Assembly: GCF_902806685.2 (NCBI RefSeq)
Contig: NC_048539.1
Span: 3,360,501-3,424,500 of the forward strand
Reading direction: 5' to 3'
Length of the DNA stretch: 64,000 nucleotides
Source: Maniola hyperantus
Taxonomy: Eukaryota > Arthropoda > Insecta > Lepidoptera > Nymphalidae
Part shown: positions 20,835 to 32,213 of the stretch, piece after piece
Layout of the letters: the number at the start of each line of letters is the position of its first letter
How positions within the stretch are numbered: the first letter of the stretch is position 1
The notes under the pieces: model-generated
Database searches by the model: none
The model's input: only the letters and a program-made list of their open reading frames with translations
What the model was told of the DNA's origin: nothing
Program-made: the position numbers and the translations under genes

Positions 20835-22005
20835 GTATAGAGTTCAGTGACTTCAAAAGTCATTTTTAAGCGTTTAAGTAGGTAAACATAACTTTCGCGT
20901 TAGGCACTCGCTGAGTTGATAACAAATGTGAAAGTTTAAAAGCAGTCCCTTTGATAAAGTTGGGTAATCATGATAATGAGCCTTTTTATTTTGTTTAAAG
21001 AGTGGCTTTGTGTTTAAGTTGTTTCATTAGAATGATTAATTGCTCGGTACCTATAGGTCTTTTCAGTTGAACTTTCTCGAAACGTGGGGCTTTTAGGACC
21101 TTAAATTTCCAGCTCTCTTTGAGCACCTTTTGATTTATTTTTAGGGTTCCGCAAAGAACCATTATAGTTTTGTCCAATTCGTCAGTAGGTACTCTGTCCA
21201 TCTGGTCACAACTATTTTAATTATACTAAACTGGGCTGTAAAGTTCAGCGCTATTATAGAAACCTAAACATGAGCATCCATCTATCTTTTACAAATATTT
21301 ATATTTAAAATTCTATATGTGCTCTGTTACCATAAAATAATACCGCAATTCCTTAGTGTACCTATTAAACGTTGAACGTAAATACGAAATTTTATTGAAA
21401 TTGTTTCTAAATCAATCAAATAAAACTGGTTATTCTCCTAATGGTCGTGTAAAAAATGCGTATTTTGGGTAAACTTCGCGATTTTTTGTATCGCACCAAA
21501 TTGTGCCAATCGTGTTTTGGCTTTCGTAATTCACTAAAGAATATCTTTAATTTTTATAATATTCAATAATAAATAAACAAATTGCCAAAACTTGATTCTT
21601 TGAGCATCCGAAATGTGTCTCAACACCGCTCTTAGGACGCATAACAAAAAATGCTTATCTCTACAAAATGTATTTAATCTCCGAACAACAAGCTTCCGCG
21701 TCAAGCAGAATTAACTGCATGAAACTTAAGCTAACCCAACTAAAACTATGTGACATGAAATTAAACGTACAAAGTGTAAAGGATGGACATTAGAGGCACT
21801 TTAAGCGTGGTCTAGAACAAGGAGGGAAATTAATGTGGAAACTTTAGTCGATATTTTAGTAAGCACTAACTTAATCGCTCAGGCACCACACGAGATTCTA
21901 AAGAAGGGAAAGTGACCAAAAGTAAATATACTGTTTAGTCCCATCTATTTGCCATCTGTAAACTACGAAAAAGTGCAAAACGAGCATCGATATAAATGAC
22001 AAGAT
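20835..22005. other. Anonymous AT-rich stretch
   Basis: I see no exon with flanking splice signals, no SINE or Helitron end and no inverted repeat of note, apart from a GGGTTCCGCAAAGAACC fragment near 21145. Confidence 0.4.
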
Positions 22006-22011
22006 ATGGTC

Positions 22012-22322
22012 ATCATGATCAACCCATCGCCGGCTCACTACAGAGCACGGGTCTCCTCTCAGAGCGAGAAGGGTCCTGGCCATAGTCTACCACGCTGGCC
22101 AAGTGCGGATTGGCAGACTTCACATACCTTTGAGAACATTATGGAGAACTCTCAGGCATGCAGGTTTCCTCACGATGTTTTCCTTCACCGTTAAAGCAAG
22201 TGATATTTTAATTACTTAAAAACGCACATAACTCCGAAAAGTTAAAGGTGCGTGCCCGGGATCGAACCCCCGACCTCCGATTGGAAGGCGGACGTCCTAA
22301 CCACTAGGCTACTACAGCTTGT
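22012..22322 (-). mobile_element. SINE-A, near full-length
   Basis: Reverse copy. GATCAACCCATCGCCGGCTC and TCAGAGCGAGAAGGGTCCTG lie at the tail side, and box B (CGGGATCGAACCCC) and box A (CCACTAGGCTACTACA) at the head near 22255-22315. Confidence 0.8.
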
Positions 22323-22557
22323 AGATATGTAAGATATGGTCAAGCGAACAAAATTTTTCACGATTTCGAAACCAAATAAATCAGCGCTACCTGTTGAGCT
22401 AATGAACTACCAACAACAATCTAAATCCAGGAGGACGTAAACGCAAGGATCATAATATTCTAGTTGTGTAAGTATAGCGCGACTAGTTACTATTGCCTGA
22501 AATTTTATTTAGCTGATATGATAGCGTGGACCCAGACACCGATATTATAGCAGTCAT

Positions 22558-22985
22558 GTTTTCAACCGACTTCCAAAATTGAGGTGGCTCTCAATTGGGT
22601 ATTTGACTCCAACTTTTTTATTACTTTATTGTAAACTAGAATAAAAATAATGACGTAAACTGAAAAAACTAATTAAATCGATCAAATAACAAAAAGTTAT
22701 AAGCATTTAAATATTGCTGAATAGACAGAGATAGCGATACAGCAGTTTGACGTCACACCTACTAATGCCATAGAAGCTTCGTGCGGTTTCATACAAATTT
22801 TCGTTTTGCGAGAAAGGGATAGAAGACCCTCCCACTCCAAAATAAAAATGCCTTTAACTTTGTAAATCTTTGTTGGATTTTAATGTTTTTTTAGTGTACG
22901 TCATTATTTTTATTCTAGTTTATAATAAAGTAATAGTATTTATCAAATTCAAAAGTAGGCCAATACCCAATTCAGCCCGTTTTTT
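22558..22985. mobile_element. MITE with AATTGGGTATT ends
   Basis: Left CAATTGGGTATTTGAC pairs with right GGCCAATACCCAATT. Inner arms TTATTGTAAACTAGAATAAA and TTTATTCTAGTTTATAATAA are also inverse. The left flank GTTTTCAACCGACTTCCAAA is a word common near insect MITEs. Confidence 0.6.
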
Positions 22986-23037
22986 TTTTCAGTAGGTATA
23001 TACACTGATTTTTTCGATGTTTCTGAACCGATATAAA

Positions 23038-23200
23038 TAAATAAAACAAATGAATGTTTATTCAGCTCGCAAACCAAAAAAATATACAATACTCACCAGA
23101 CGTTAAAAAACTACAAAATTAAAGGAAACATAAAACTACGATTTAGAAAATACTAAAATCAAAAATGATGTCTTGTGTGAGCTGAATACTAGAGATACTT
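23038..23200 (-). mobile_element. LINE 3' end fragment
   Basis: AATGTTTATTCAGCTCGCAA is the reverse complement of the block at 15340. GTGAGCTGAATACTAGAG closes a short inverted repeat at 23190. Confidence 0.5.
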
Positions 23201-23630
23201 ATAAAAAATGGAATTTTTACTTATTTTAATTATGGTTTGTGTAAGTTAGTTTGTATTTTAGAACCTGGCTAAACATAGTCACCTGAATGAGCGGCCTTTT
23301 AGTCCGCCACGACCGCAACCCAACGTTCTATATTATGGAGATGGCCATCCCACCTTCGACCAATGCTAGTTCGTTTGCCTAATGGAGATTCGCCTAAAAC
23401 CTATTAAAGGACACAAACATCATAAATTCTGGCGATGACACCGAACCCGGACACCGTTTAATTTATGTATTCGGCACTGTCCGACCTTTGTGCGTTGTTA
23501 TAGTAATATCACTACCCCCTACATATCTATAAACTCACAAACTAACAAATTTGGTCTCTATATAATATTACTGCAGAATATGAAGGTTGCTTAGTTACAA
23601 TAATATAAAATATCTACGATTACTTACTAA

Positions 23631-24631
23631 TCTAAATATATAAAAGGAAAAGGTGACTGACTGACTGACTGACTGACTGAATGACTGACTGACTGACTGA
23701 CTGATCTATCAACGTACAGCTCAAACTACTGGACGGATCGGGCTGAAATTTGGCATGCAGATAGCTATTATGACGTAGGCATCCGCTAAGAAAGGATTTT
23801 TGAAAATTCACCTCCTAAGGGGGTGAAATAGGGTTTTGAAATTTTGTAGTCCACGCGGACGAAGTCGCAAGCATAAGCTAGTCTTCTAAATATATAAAAG
23901 GAAAGGTGACTGACTGACTGACTGACTGAATGACTGACTGACTGACTGACTGATCTATCAACGCACAGCTTAGACTACTGGACGGATCGGGCTGAAATTT
24001 GGCATGCAGATAGCTATTATGACGTAGGCATCCGCTAAGAAAGGATTTTTGAAAATTCACCTCCTAAGGGGGTGAAATAGGGTTTTGAAATTTTGTAGTC
24101 CACGCGGACGAAGTCGCAAGCATAAGCTAGTCTTCTAAATATATAAAAGGAAAAGGTGACTGACTGACTGACTGACTGAATGACTGACTGACTGACTGAC
24201 TGATCTATCAACGCACAGCTTAGACTACTGGACGGATCGGGCTGAAATTTGGCATGCAGATAGCTATTATGACGTAGGCATCCGCTAAGAAAGGATTTTT
24301 GAAAATTCACCTCCTAAGGGGGTGAAATAGGGTTTTGAAATTTTGTAGTCCACGCGGACGAAGTCGCAAGCATAAGCTAGTCTTCTAAATATATAAAAGG
24401 AAAAGGTGACTGACTGACTGACTGACTGAATGACTGACTGACTGACTGACTGATCTATCAACGCACAGCTTAGACTACTGGACGGATCGGGCTGAAATTT
24501 GGCATGCAGATAGCTATTATGACGTAGGCATCCGCTAAGAAAGGATTTTTAAAATTTCAACCCCTAAGGGGGTGAAATAGGGGTTTGAAATTTGTGTAGT
24601 CCACGCGGACGAAGTCGCGAACATAAGCTAG
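23631..24631 (+). mobile_element. Tandem array of four Hel-A elements
   Basis: Unit starts (TCTAAATATATAAAAGG) are at 23631, 23885, 24134 and 24384, so periods are 254, 249 and 250 bp. Each unit has TGAC repeats with the same interruption (CTGAATGACTG), the GATCGGGCTGAAATTTGGCA block, the hairpin GCGGACGAAGTCGC and a CTAG end. Units 2-4 are nearly identical (unit 2 lacks one A in the head, and unit 4 has a different 3' part), so the array spread recently. No helicase is present. Confidence 0.85.
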
Positions 24632-24735
24632 TTAACAAATAAATTTTATTTATTTAATTTCATTTCAAAAAATATTGACTTAGGTACGATAAAATTGTAG
24701 TAGTAGCCTGTTAAGCTTATTTCAAACGACGGGAT

Positions 24736-24934
24736 ACCACTATTATAAATGCAAAAGTGTATTTGTTTGCTGGTTTGTTGGTTTATTGGTTTGTCGTTCA
24801 ATCACGTCATAACGGAGCAACGGATCGACGTGATTTTTTGCATGGGTATAGTCAAAGACCTGGAAAGTGACATAGGCTACTTTTGATCCCGGAAAGTTAA
24901 AGAGTTCCACGGGATTTTCAAAAACGTAAGCTAG
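24736..24934 (+). mobile_element. Hel-B element
   Basis: Starts ACTATTATAAATGCAAAAGT, has CAATCACGTCATAACGGAGC and TTTTTGCATGGGTATAGTCA, and ends AACGTAAGCTAG. The hairpin region is deleted. Confidence 0.65.
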
Positions 24935-24999
24935 TAAATTATATTATCGTCCCGATCAATATTGGCGTTCCCAACATTCGTACCAATTTTTACTCTAAA

Positions 25000-25570
25000 A
25001 ATCCCGTAGTGTGAAATAAGCTTGACACTTTATTATTCAAACACTTGAAATATACAGCGAAAACTGAAAATATTAAGAAAACGTGCCGTTTTATTCAAAA
25101 TAATCAGTCGATTCAAAAAAACAGGACCAAAATGGCGGCAAAATGTTTACAAAAAACTAGAACAAAAATAAGTGTTAGACAACACTACAGATTTTTTGTT
25201 TTTAGAACACGTTACTATCAACATTTCCTAAACTCCCACGACTTAGGAGTGTATGAAGTCGTTGCTTGGTACCTACAATATCAATTCACCATCAACTGTT
25301 CGTATATTTCCATGGCTTAGGAGTCCAATAATACTACCCTGCACCATCACGGTTGAGGAGTTGGGAATTGGAGTTCAATCGTAAAGACTTGTACTTACAA
25401 TATGAAGTAACCATCAAAAGTTCTTGATTCTTCATAACGTAGGGCATAAACCCTGCAGCATTAGAATTAAAGAGTTGGATCAAAAAAAATCATGGGATTC
25501 TATCTAATCTACGCAAATAGGATTTATGCATTGGACTTGCTTAGTTAGCCGCTCAGTATCTAAGTAGCTC
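25000..25570. other. Unclassified stretch with AGGAGT/GTTGGATC words
   Basis: The 91-residue frame at 25045-25320 resembles no protein I know and has no splice context. 25210-25480 has degenerate repeated words (CACCATCAACTG, ACCATCAAAAG; TACAATATCAA, TACAATATGAA), suggesting an old repeat. Confidence 0.35.
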
Positions 25571-25576
25571 CCATTT

Positions 25577-25937
25577 TTAGGGTTCCGTACCCGAAGGGTG
25601 CCAACAGGACTCTATTGCTAAGCCTCCGCTACTCCGCTGTCCGTCCCTCCGCCTATCTGTCTGCCTGTGTGTTAGCGGGCTGTATCTTGTGAACTGTAAT
25701 AGGTAGCTCTCTACCTATACCTAGGTAGGTACCTATTAAGCTGACTAAAATTAAAATTTAAGCTTATTAAAATTTTCACAGAATATGTATTTCTACTGCT
25801 GCTTTAACAACAAATAAAATTTTTTAAATTGCCACCATGGAAATTAAAATAAATTAAAAAGAAAAGAGTTATTTCTTATACGATGGTACGGAACTCATCG
25901 TGTGCGAGTCCGACTCTAATTTGACCGATTTTTATGT
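25577..25937 (+). mobile_element. Rep-Q element
   Basis: From GGGTTCCGTACCCGAAGGGT through AGCGGGCTGTATCTTGTGAA to GTGCGAGTCCGACTCTAATT; a nearly complete copy. Confidence 0.7.
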
Positions 25938-26200
25938 AAAGCGACTTTTAGTCGAGCGACTGATTGCTCGTGTGATCTAGCACTAAGCCCTCGATTATGC
26001 TGAGAATTTTCTGAAACGCGAAACAAGGAATGTTTTACATGCAAAGCAAACGAATACTCGGAATGAGTTTGTAGTGGAATTCGGGCATTTTATCGCTCAA
26101 AGAATCGACTGAGTAAATTGTTTAATTTACTTTTATTGCGTGACCAAGCCCCTTTTAAGGCGGGCGTACATCTTGGTAAGTCGCTCTCGCTTTGTGGATA

Positions 26201-26375
26201 ATGGTACGATTACACCTAACGAGTACAGTGGCGAGTCAGTGTCCTCGGCCGAGTACTCGGTTGGTATAAACACTTTAACGAATGCAATTTCGCCAATTTC
26301 ACAGCCACAACACTGTCTCGGCCGAGTGTCATTTTACTGTCTCGCTTAACTACTCGGTAGATGTAATCGTACCAT
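26201..26375. mobile_element. TA-flanked MITE with ATGGTACGATTACA ends
   Basis: ATGGTACGATTACACCTAAC and, at the right, GATGTAATCGTACCAT are inverse; TA flanks both sides (26199-26200, 26376-26377). CGGCCGAGTACTCGG and CTCGGCCGAGTG lie inside. The small open frame here is accidental. Confidence 0.7.
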
Positions 26376-26614
26376 TAGATTGGCTAAGACCTCACTCAAG
26401 GTGTAGTAATCTTGCACAAAGCTGAGGATTTGATTAGCATTTTTAAAATAAATATTTCTTCCAACAGTCAATAATTTTTGATAATAAATTTAAGCACTTC
26501 TTTTTGGTAATAAAGTAATATCTTGCATGCTAAAGTTCCTAAAATATCAATAACTATGTAAGGCTCCTAAAATTCTAGATTGTCTATCTATTCAATTCAA
26601 TTTTCTCATGTGTT

Positions 26615-26690
26615 GCGACGTGATTGAAGGACAAACCAACAAACCAATAAACCAACAAACCCTTTCGCATTTATAATGTAGGTAGTGAGT
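26615..26690 (-). mobile_element. Hel-B 5' fragment
   Basis: TGCGACGTGATTGAAGGACA, then ACCAACAAACCCTTTCGCAT and TTATAATGTAGGTAGTGA. Confidence 0.55.
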
Positions 26691-27044
26691 ATTATTGTTT
26701 CATTTTTTCGTAATCGAAGTGAAAAGCATTTATCCTCGACTAAATACAAAAAACGTCTCGGATACAATGGCTAGTTTTGTGCCCTTGTTGTACAATCTAC
26801 TATTAAAATATTTACTATGCTCAGAACAATATAAAAAAATAATAATTTTAATGTGATTTTTTGCATCAATCAACCCTACTTTCCCTCGGCTAAGTTTGCT
26901 GCTTGCAGAAGTACGTTAGATTGCAATACCCTCGAAAACTAAAGTGCGCAAGTTCTAATAAACTCGAGTTGCCGAGTGGAATCGCTAACAGATTGAAAGT
27001 TTGCTAAATGTGTTAGGTTAAGCAGTGAACTAGGTAATGCAAGC

Positions 27045-27190
27045 TATATTCATCATCATCATCATCATTATAATCAACCCATCACCGGGTCACTACGGAG
27101 CATGGCTCTCCTTTCAGAATAAGAAGGGCTTAGGCCATTGTCGGCCACACTGGCCCAGTGTTGATTGACAAACTTCAGACGCCATTGAGA
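27045..27190 (-). mobile_element. SINE-A, truncated
   Basis: ATC microsatellite, ATCAACCCATCACCGGGTCA and CTCCTTTCAGAATAAGAAGG; the tRNA-like head is missing. Confidence 0.65.
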
Positions 27191-27269
27191 AAATTATAGT
27201 AATATAAGATATAGTAGGTACCTACTCATATTATTGACACTAAAAAAGACCGATATATCTACTCTGTGA

Positions 27270-27510
27270 GAGCAGTTACGCACTCATCCGATCCGAGTCC
27301 GTGAAAATACAGATATAATATTCGGATCGAACTTGGATATTCCTTACGCTTAACAGCGATCACGCACTTATCCGATCCGAATCCGTGAAAATACGGATAT
27401 AAAAAATATCTTCGACATAATATCTCATTAGCTACTATACAAATAGACCGTAAAACTAAAAGGAACGTATTTTCACGGACTCGGATCGGATGAGTGCGTG
27501 ATCACTCAAA
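27270..27510. mobile_element. MITE, CACGCACT/CATCCGATCC family, with extra left arm
   Basis: The complete element spans about 27350-27508: CACGCACTTATCCGATCCGA and GTATTTTCACGGACTCGGAT with ATGAGTGCGTGATC at the right. A second left arm (TTACGCACTCATCCGATCCG) lies directly before it at 27285, giving two nested left ends. Confidence 0.65.
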
Positions 27511-27849
27511 TCCGATCTCTGGTCCAAATCTAAGCTAATCAGTGGACTCATTAATTATCTACGTCTTAGTACATCTGATTTGAATCCGAGGCACATCCGA
27601 GATATTCACACGGATGACGGAGAGAACCCGGAGGACGGAAATCGGAGCTAGTGCATAAGTTACCACACAAATAGTTCTATGTCTACTTCGGAACGTACTA
27701 ATCGCCCTTACCATTAGGCCTTTCAATCCTCCATTATTATAATTTAATTTGTTTGTTAGTTTTAAGTTACAAAGCCGTAGTCATCCATTGTATCTACTAA
27801 TAGTTCGCTTTTGTGTGTCTGTTGTTATTGTTGATGATATCAGTAGGTA

Positions 27850-28063
27850 CTCTTATTATAAATGTGAAAGTGTGTTTGTGTGATGGTTTGTCCTTCCATC
27901 ACGTCGCAACGGTGCAATGGATTGACGCGATTTTCTGCATGGGTATAGATAAAGACCTGGAGAGTGACATATCATAATATCATTATCCCGGAAAATCAAA
28001 GAGTTCCCACGGGATTTTTAAAAAACCTAATTCCACGCGGACGAAGTCGCGGGCATCAGCTAA
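27850..28063 (+). mobile_element. Hel-B element
   Basis: TCTTATTATAAATGTGAAAG start, ACGTCGCAACGGTGCAATGG middle, CCACGCGGACGAAGTCGCGG hairpin and a CAGCTAA end (decayed CTAG). Confidence 0.75.
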
Positions 28064-28084
28064 GTTGATGATATCTTCTTCTTT

Positions 28085-28369
28085 ACATAGTATAAAATAA
28101 AGTCGCTTCCCGCTGTCTGTATGTATGAACGCGTAGATCTTTTAAACTACGCAACGGATTTTAATGCGGTTTTCACCAATAGATAGAGTGATTCAAGAGG
28201 AAGGTTTATAGCTATAGTTTAATTCTCAAAAAATTAGAAATCCCTAGAGAAATTGAAATAATGTGAATTAGGTCGGAAAAAAATCCTCTCATTTGAGAGT
28301 TTCCGAGGCAATGACACCACATTAACTGTATCTACATTGCACCCATGCAAAGCCGGGGCGTGTCGCTAG
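28085..28369 (+). mobile_element. Hel-D element
   Basis: ACATAGTATAAAATAAAGTC at the start, ACGCAACGGATTTTAATGCG and TTTGAGAGTTTCCGAGGCAA in the body, AAGCCGGGGCGTGTCGCTAG at the end. The sister copy at 59511-59891 has an insertion. Confidence 0.7.
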
Positions 28370-28634
28370 TTTTGTATAAAATGAAGTGTGTTTCATTCGT
28401 TATTATTTTCATGAATCACAACAATACAGCCAATGATTGTCATGTGGGTTATGAAAGATTTTATAGAAAGTAAATTATTGTTATCGAGCCAAAACAAACT
28501 GTGCGTACCGAATTCACATCAAAGTATGAACCTTTTGGGGATTCCAACATCAATGGGAAACAGAAACAGATGAGATTTTTTTAGTACGACAAAAGAGCAG
28601 TCTTTTCAGTAGCATAAGTAAAGACCTAGTAATT

Positions 28635-28935
28635 GCTGTGATAGCCTAGTGGTTAGGACGTCCACCTTCTAATTGGAGGTCGGGAGTTCGATCCCCGGGC
28701 ACGCACTTCTAACTTTTCGGCGTTATGTGCGTTTCAAATAATCAAATATCACTTGCTTTGACGCTGAAGGAAAACATCGTGAGGAAACCTGCATGCCTGA
28801 GAGTTCTCCATAATGTTCTCAAAGGTGTGTGAAGTCTATCAACCCGCACATGGCCAGCGTGGTAGACTCTGGCCAAAACCCTTCTCACTCTGAGAGAAAA
28901 CCCGTGCTCTGTAGTGAGCCCAAAGACCAAAGACC
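28635..28935 (+). mobile_element. SINE-A, full-length
   Basis: Box A TAGCCTAGTGGTTAGG and box B GGGAGTTCGATCCCCGGG in the head, AAACATCGTGAGGAAACCTG in the body and a truncated 3' tail after GTAGTGAGCCC. Confidence 0.75.
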
Positions 28936-28997
28936 TCTCTCGTGAGTTTTGTATCGGCAAGGCGTTGCAAAAGTTGTGAGAAAGCGTTATCACACTA

Positions 28998-29098
28998 AGG
29001 GCGTTTGTGCACTCATCGGTGAATTTGTATGACGGCCACTACGAAAAATCACGGATACGAACCGAATACGGGTGAGTGCACAAAGGTCCTAAAGCGCT
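28998..29098. mobile_element. MITE with TTTGTGCACTCATC ends
   Basis: GGGCGTTTGTGCACTCATCG and GGGTGAGTGCACAAAGGTCC are inverse; inside lies ATTTGTATGACGGCCACTAC. A related piece is at 42866-43010. Confidence 0.55.
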
Positions 29099-29215
29099 TA
29101 AACTGCAGGAACGTGAAAAATTGCTAAGTTGTGCGGGAGATTGAAATTAATTTGCTGTTCTATTGGTAAATTAGGTACATCACAATGATATGATCTTATT
29201 TATTCTCACATAGAA

Positions 29216-29416
29216 TCTAAATATATAAAAGGAAAAGCTGACTGACTGTCTGACTAACTGACCGATCTATCAACGCCCAGCTCAAACTACTGGATGGATC
29301 GAGCTTAAATTTGGCATGCAGACTCGCAGAGAGTTATTATGTCGTAGACATCCACTAAGAAAATATTTTTAATAATTCCACCCCAAAGGGGGTAAAAAGT
29401 CGCGAGCATAAGCTAG
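29216..29416 (+). mobile_element. Hel-A element
   Basis: TCTAAATATATAAAAGGAAA head, diverged TGAC tract, GGATCGAGCTTAAATTTGGC, and GCATAAGCTAG end. A deletion has removed the first half of the hairpin. Confidence 0.7.
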
Positions 29417-29419
29417 TAG

Positions 29420-29645
29420 AATATCAAATAAACTTTTACAAGTGCTTTTGATTCCTCAAAATAATTTTGCACTGATGCCGGAATGCCGTTCCTACTTGCC
29501 ATAGTCCCAATGAAAAGGCAGTTTTAAGGATGAAGGAGTTTTATGCGTTTTAACTAAGAAGAAGAAGAAGAAAAACGTTTATTTTTTAAAGCTGTACCAC
29601 ACATTACCAGTTAGGGTAAGAAGAGCACCACCATCTTGAAATGAC
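29420..29645 (-). mobile_element. LINE 3' end pieces
   Basis: 29425-29500 (AATAAACTTTTACAAGTGCT, GCCGGAATGCCGTTCCTACT) and 29560-29640 (AAG repeats, AAGCTGTACCACACATTACC) are reverse 3' ends of two LINE/SINE families. Confidence 0.55.
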
Positions 29646-29677
29646 GTTATGATATCAAAATTTGCACTTAAATTCGA

Positions 29678-29978
29678 CTTGCTTATGCTCGCGACATCGT
29701 CTGCGTGGACTACACAAATTTCAAACATTTCAAACACCTATTTCACCCCCTTCGTTGTTCGCCCCTTCGGGTTGAATTTTCAAAAATCCTTTCTCAGCGG
29801 ATGCCTACTTACGTCATAATAGCTATCTGCATGCCAAATGCCAGCCCGATCCGTCCAGTAGTTTGAGCTGTGCGTTGATAGATCAGTCAGTCAGTCAGTC
29901 AGTCAGTCAGTCAGTCAGTCAGTCAGTCAGTCAGTCAGTCAGTCAGTCAGTCACCTTCTCCTTTTATATATATATAGA
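29678..29978 (-). mobile_element. Hel-A with long TCAG microsatellite
   Basis: CTTATGCTCGCGACATCG to CTCCTTTTATATATATATAG. The internal tract at about 29883-29952 has some 17 uninterrupted CAGT units, far more than the 3-5 in other copies. Confidence 0.75.
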
Positions 29979-30365
29979 TATTCCTTTATTGCTCTGATTT
30001 ATTACGCATTTTTAATATTTTTGTGGTTACTTTAAGTAAGTAACAATACCTACCTAAGTAATTTTTATTCTTCTATGTGGTACCTACCTATAAGCTTCAT
30101 AGCTGTATGCCAGTGACAAAGTTAATCTAATAGTACTTTAACCTAAATACTATCAGTTTAGACTTTAGACTTAAGTATTGTTAATTAGATTTCCTGTAAG
30201 CAGAAGCATCCGCTATAGGTAATGTTAAGTCGTGTAAAACTCATTAAGAACTCGTCTCGTGAACTCAAGTTTGCCTGGTATGCTGCACGCAAACTTTGCA
30301 CTCGTTACAAGTAGTTCACTCTACTACAACTAACCTATTTGTAAAGTTCAGTTTACAGTGTAAAA

Positions 30366-30630
30366 AACCAGCCAAGTGCGAGTCAGGCTCGCGCAATGAG
30401 GGTTCCGTACTACAGTTGTATTTTTACCACTAGCCATTAGCCTAACCACTAGGCTAACACAGCTTTCGCAGAAGAGTATTTATTAATATTCCAAACTTTA
30501 GTTATGCGTACGAGGAATGATGAAGCAAAGCGTTTCGTGCGTGTAGATGGGATGCCGACGATATGAGCATGTAAACTCGCCCGATGGCGTTTTGTGGTGG
30601 TAAAAAGTTGGGGACAAGATCAAAAAGCTC
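30366..30630 (+). mobile_element. Rep-R end and LINE-like fragment
   Basis: 30366-30428 is CAGCCAAGTGCGAGTCAGGC to GTACTACAGTTGTATTTTTA of Rep-R. 30475-30600 shares TATGCGTACGAGGAATGATG and CGTTTCGTGCGTGTAGATGG with 11015-11060. Confidence 0.55.
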
Positions 30631-31044
30631 CTGAGCACACTCTCCGAAATTATCTTCGTGGATTAAGGTGGGTTAAAATCCCGTGGGAACTCTTTGAATT
30701 TCCGGGATGAAATTATATCCGTCTCGAGCATATACCTATACAGAATGCGTGTGTAAATATATCAGTCAGTCAAAAGTTTATGCCTGTCAAATATTAGAGT
30801 AATCAGGATCTAATACTACACAATTTTGTTCCACCTTTTACCTTTTTACCATACGGCGCCGGGACGGCTTGCTACGTTATTGACCATAAATCAAAATCAA
30901 ATCTAAATGCGATCAGCCATCAGGGCTTATGTAACGCAGCTGAAAGCGGCTATATACTTTACAGGTTACAATATTTTCGTTTTATATCTTTAGTGATTTC
31001 GAATTTTGAGATCAGCATGCGACTCAAATAATCCTTCTATCTTG

Positions 31045-31146
31045 TTAAGAATCATCATCATCATCATGATCAACCCATCGCCGGCTCACTACAGAGCACG
31101 GGTCTCCTCTCAGAGTGAGAAGGGTTTTGGCCATAGTCTACCACGC
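31045..31146 (-). mobile_element. SINE-A 3' fragment
   Basis: ATC repeats, GATCAACCCATCGCCGGCTC and TCAGAGTGAGAAGGGTTTTG. Confidence 0.6.
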
Positions 31147-31489
31147 TTGTTAAGAATAAATTAAACAATATCTACTTCTGGAATCATGTTTAAAAATAGG
31201 TAAAAATTGAGCCCAAGAGTCGCCAATGTGGATTGTAACACTGCATGAATAATTAATTATAATTAACCACACTGGTTTATGGCATATGTACCAAATTAAT
31301 TGGTTTCCACGACATTATATACATATATCACTTCGTTACCGCCAATGAATCTAATTAACCAAGCAGATTCAATATCAATGTTTATTATAATTATTATGCA
31401 AGCAATTAAACCAAGTCCGCGACAAGTAAATATGGCAATTGAGCATTCAAATGCGGCCATTCTTTTGACCGCATTCGACGAACGGTAAC

Positions 31490-31810
31490 TTTTTTTTTTT
31501 TCGAGGTGGAAATCTTCTGAAGATACCCAATCGGGTTATGTGGGATTTCTACCCACTAAAACCCCCTCGGTGGCCCTCCTCAGCGCGTTATTGAGAGGCT
31601 CCGGGTACTCTAAAGAACGTACGCCGGTACCTCTCTCGCGCGACGCCCGTTGGACACATCCTGGAGAAAGTGCAGCCACTCGCGACCTCGAAGTCCTAGC
31701 GCCAGGGACTATTGGTTAGACTGATCAGGACGTTGATCAACGCCGCCCTGATATCTCCGCCTTCGAGCTAGATATAGCTAGCATCTTGGAGACGGACGTA
31801 GAGGTTTTTA
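31490..31810. mobile_element. GC-rich fragment, probable LINE piece
   Basis: A T-tract is followed by GGTGGAAATCTTCTGAAGAT, ACCCACTAAAACCCCCTCGG and CGAAGTCCTAGCGCC. Its GC content is well above that of the surroundings, and no long frame is open. I judge it a non-coding LINE end rather than a host exon. Confidence 0.45.
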
Positions 31811-31834
31811 TTAACGCCTAAGACACCTCTGATT

Positions 31835-31955
31835 TTCTGTGATAAAAGTAGACTCTCCAGGTCTTAAACTACACCCATGTAAAATATCACGTCGATCTGT
31901 TGCTCCATTGCGACGTGATTGAAGGGCAAACCAACAAACAACACATTTATAATAA
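31835..31955 (-). mobile_element. Hel-B fragment
   Basis: TTTCTGTGATAAAAGTAGAC, AAAATATCACGTCGATCTGT and CATTGCGACGTGATTGAAGG of reverse Hel-B. Confidence 0.55.
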
Positions 31956-32213
31956 AGGTCTAAGTATAGTATTTAACTAAAAGGAAATAATAGGGAATTT
32001 ACTCGGGCTGAATCGACAGCGATATTGCGACGAAAAAGACGAAAACAAAAACAATAAACTCAGTTAATAAAGGGAAATCTCCTCGAATAACACCTTCTTA
32101 ATATCAGTGAGTTTGCACAGCACTTGGGACCCATACATTACTCGACTTCAAGTGGGTTATATACTTAGCCGTCTATGTTATGTACTATGTGAAGCGATTG
32201 TAATTAGGTATTA

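Noticed and set aside
23640..24460. CRISPR-like regular repeats
   Set aside because: The 250-bp period consists of Helitron-like elements with TGAC microsatellites in a eukaryotic genome; repeats and spacers do not have CRISPR structure.
25045..25320. 91-codon frame
   Set aside because: No homology I can recognise, a low-complexity start and no splice or promoter context; kept only as anonymous sequence.
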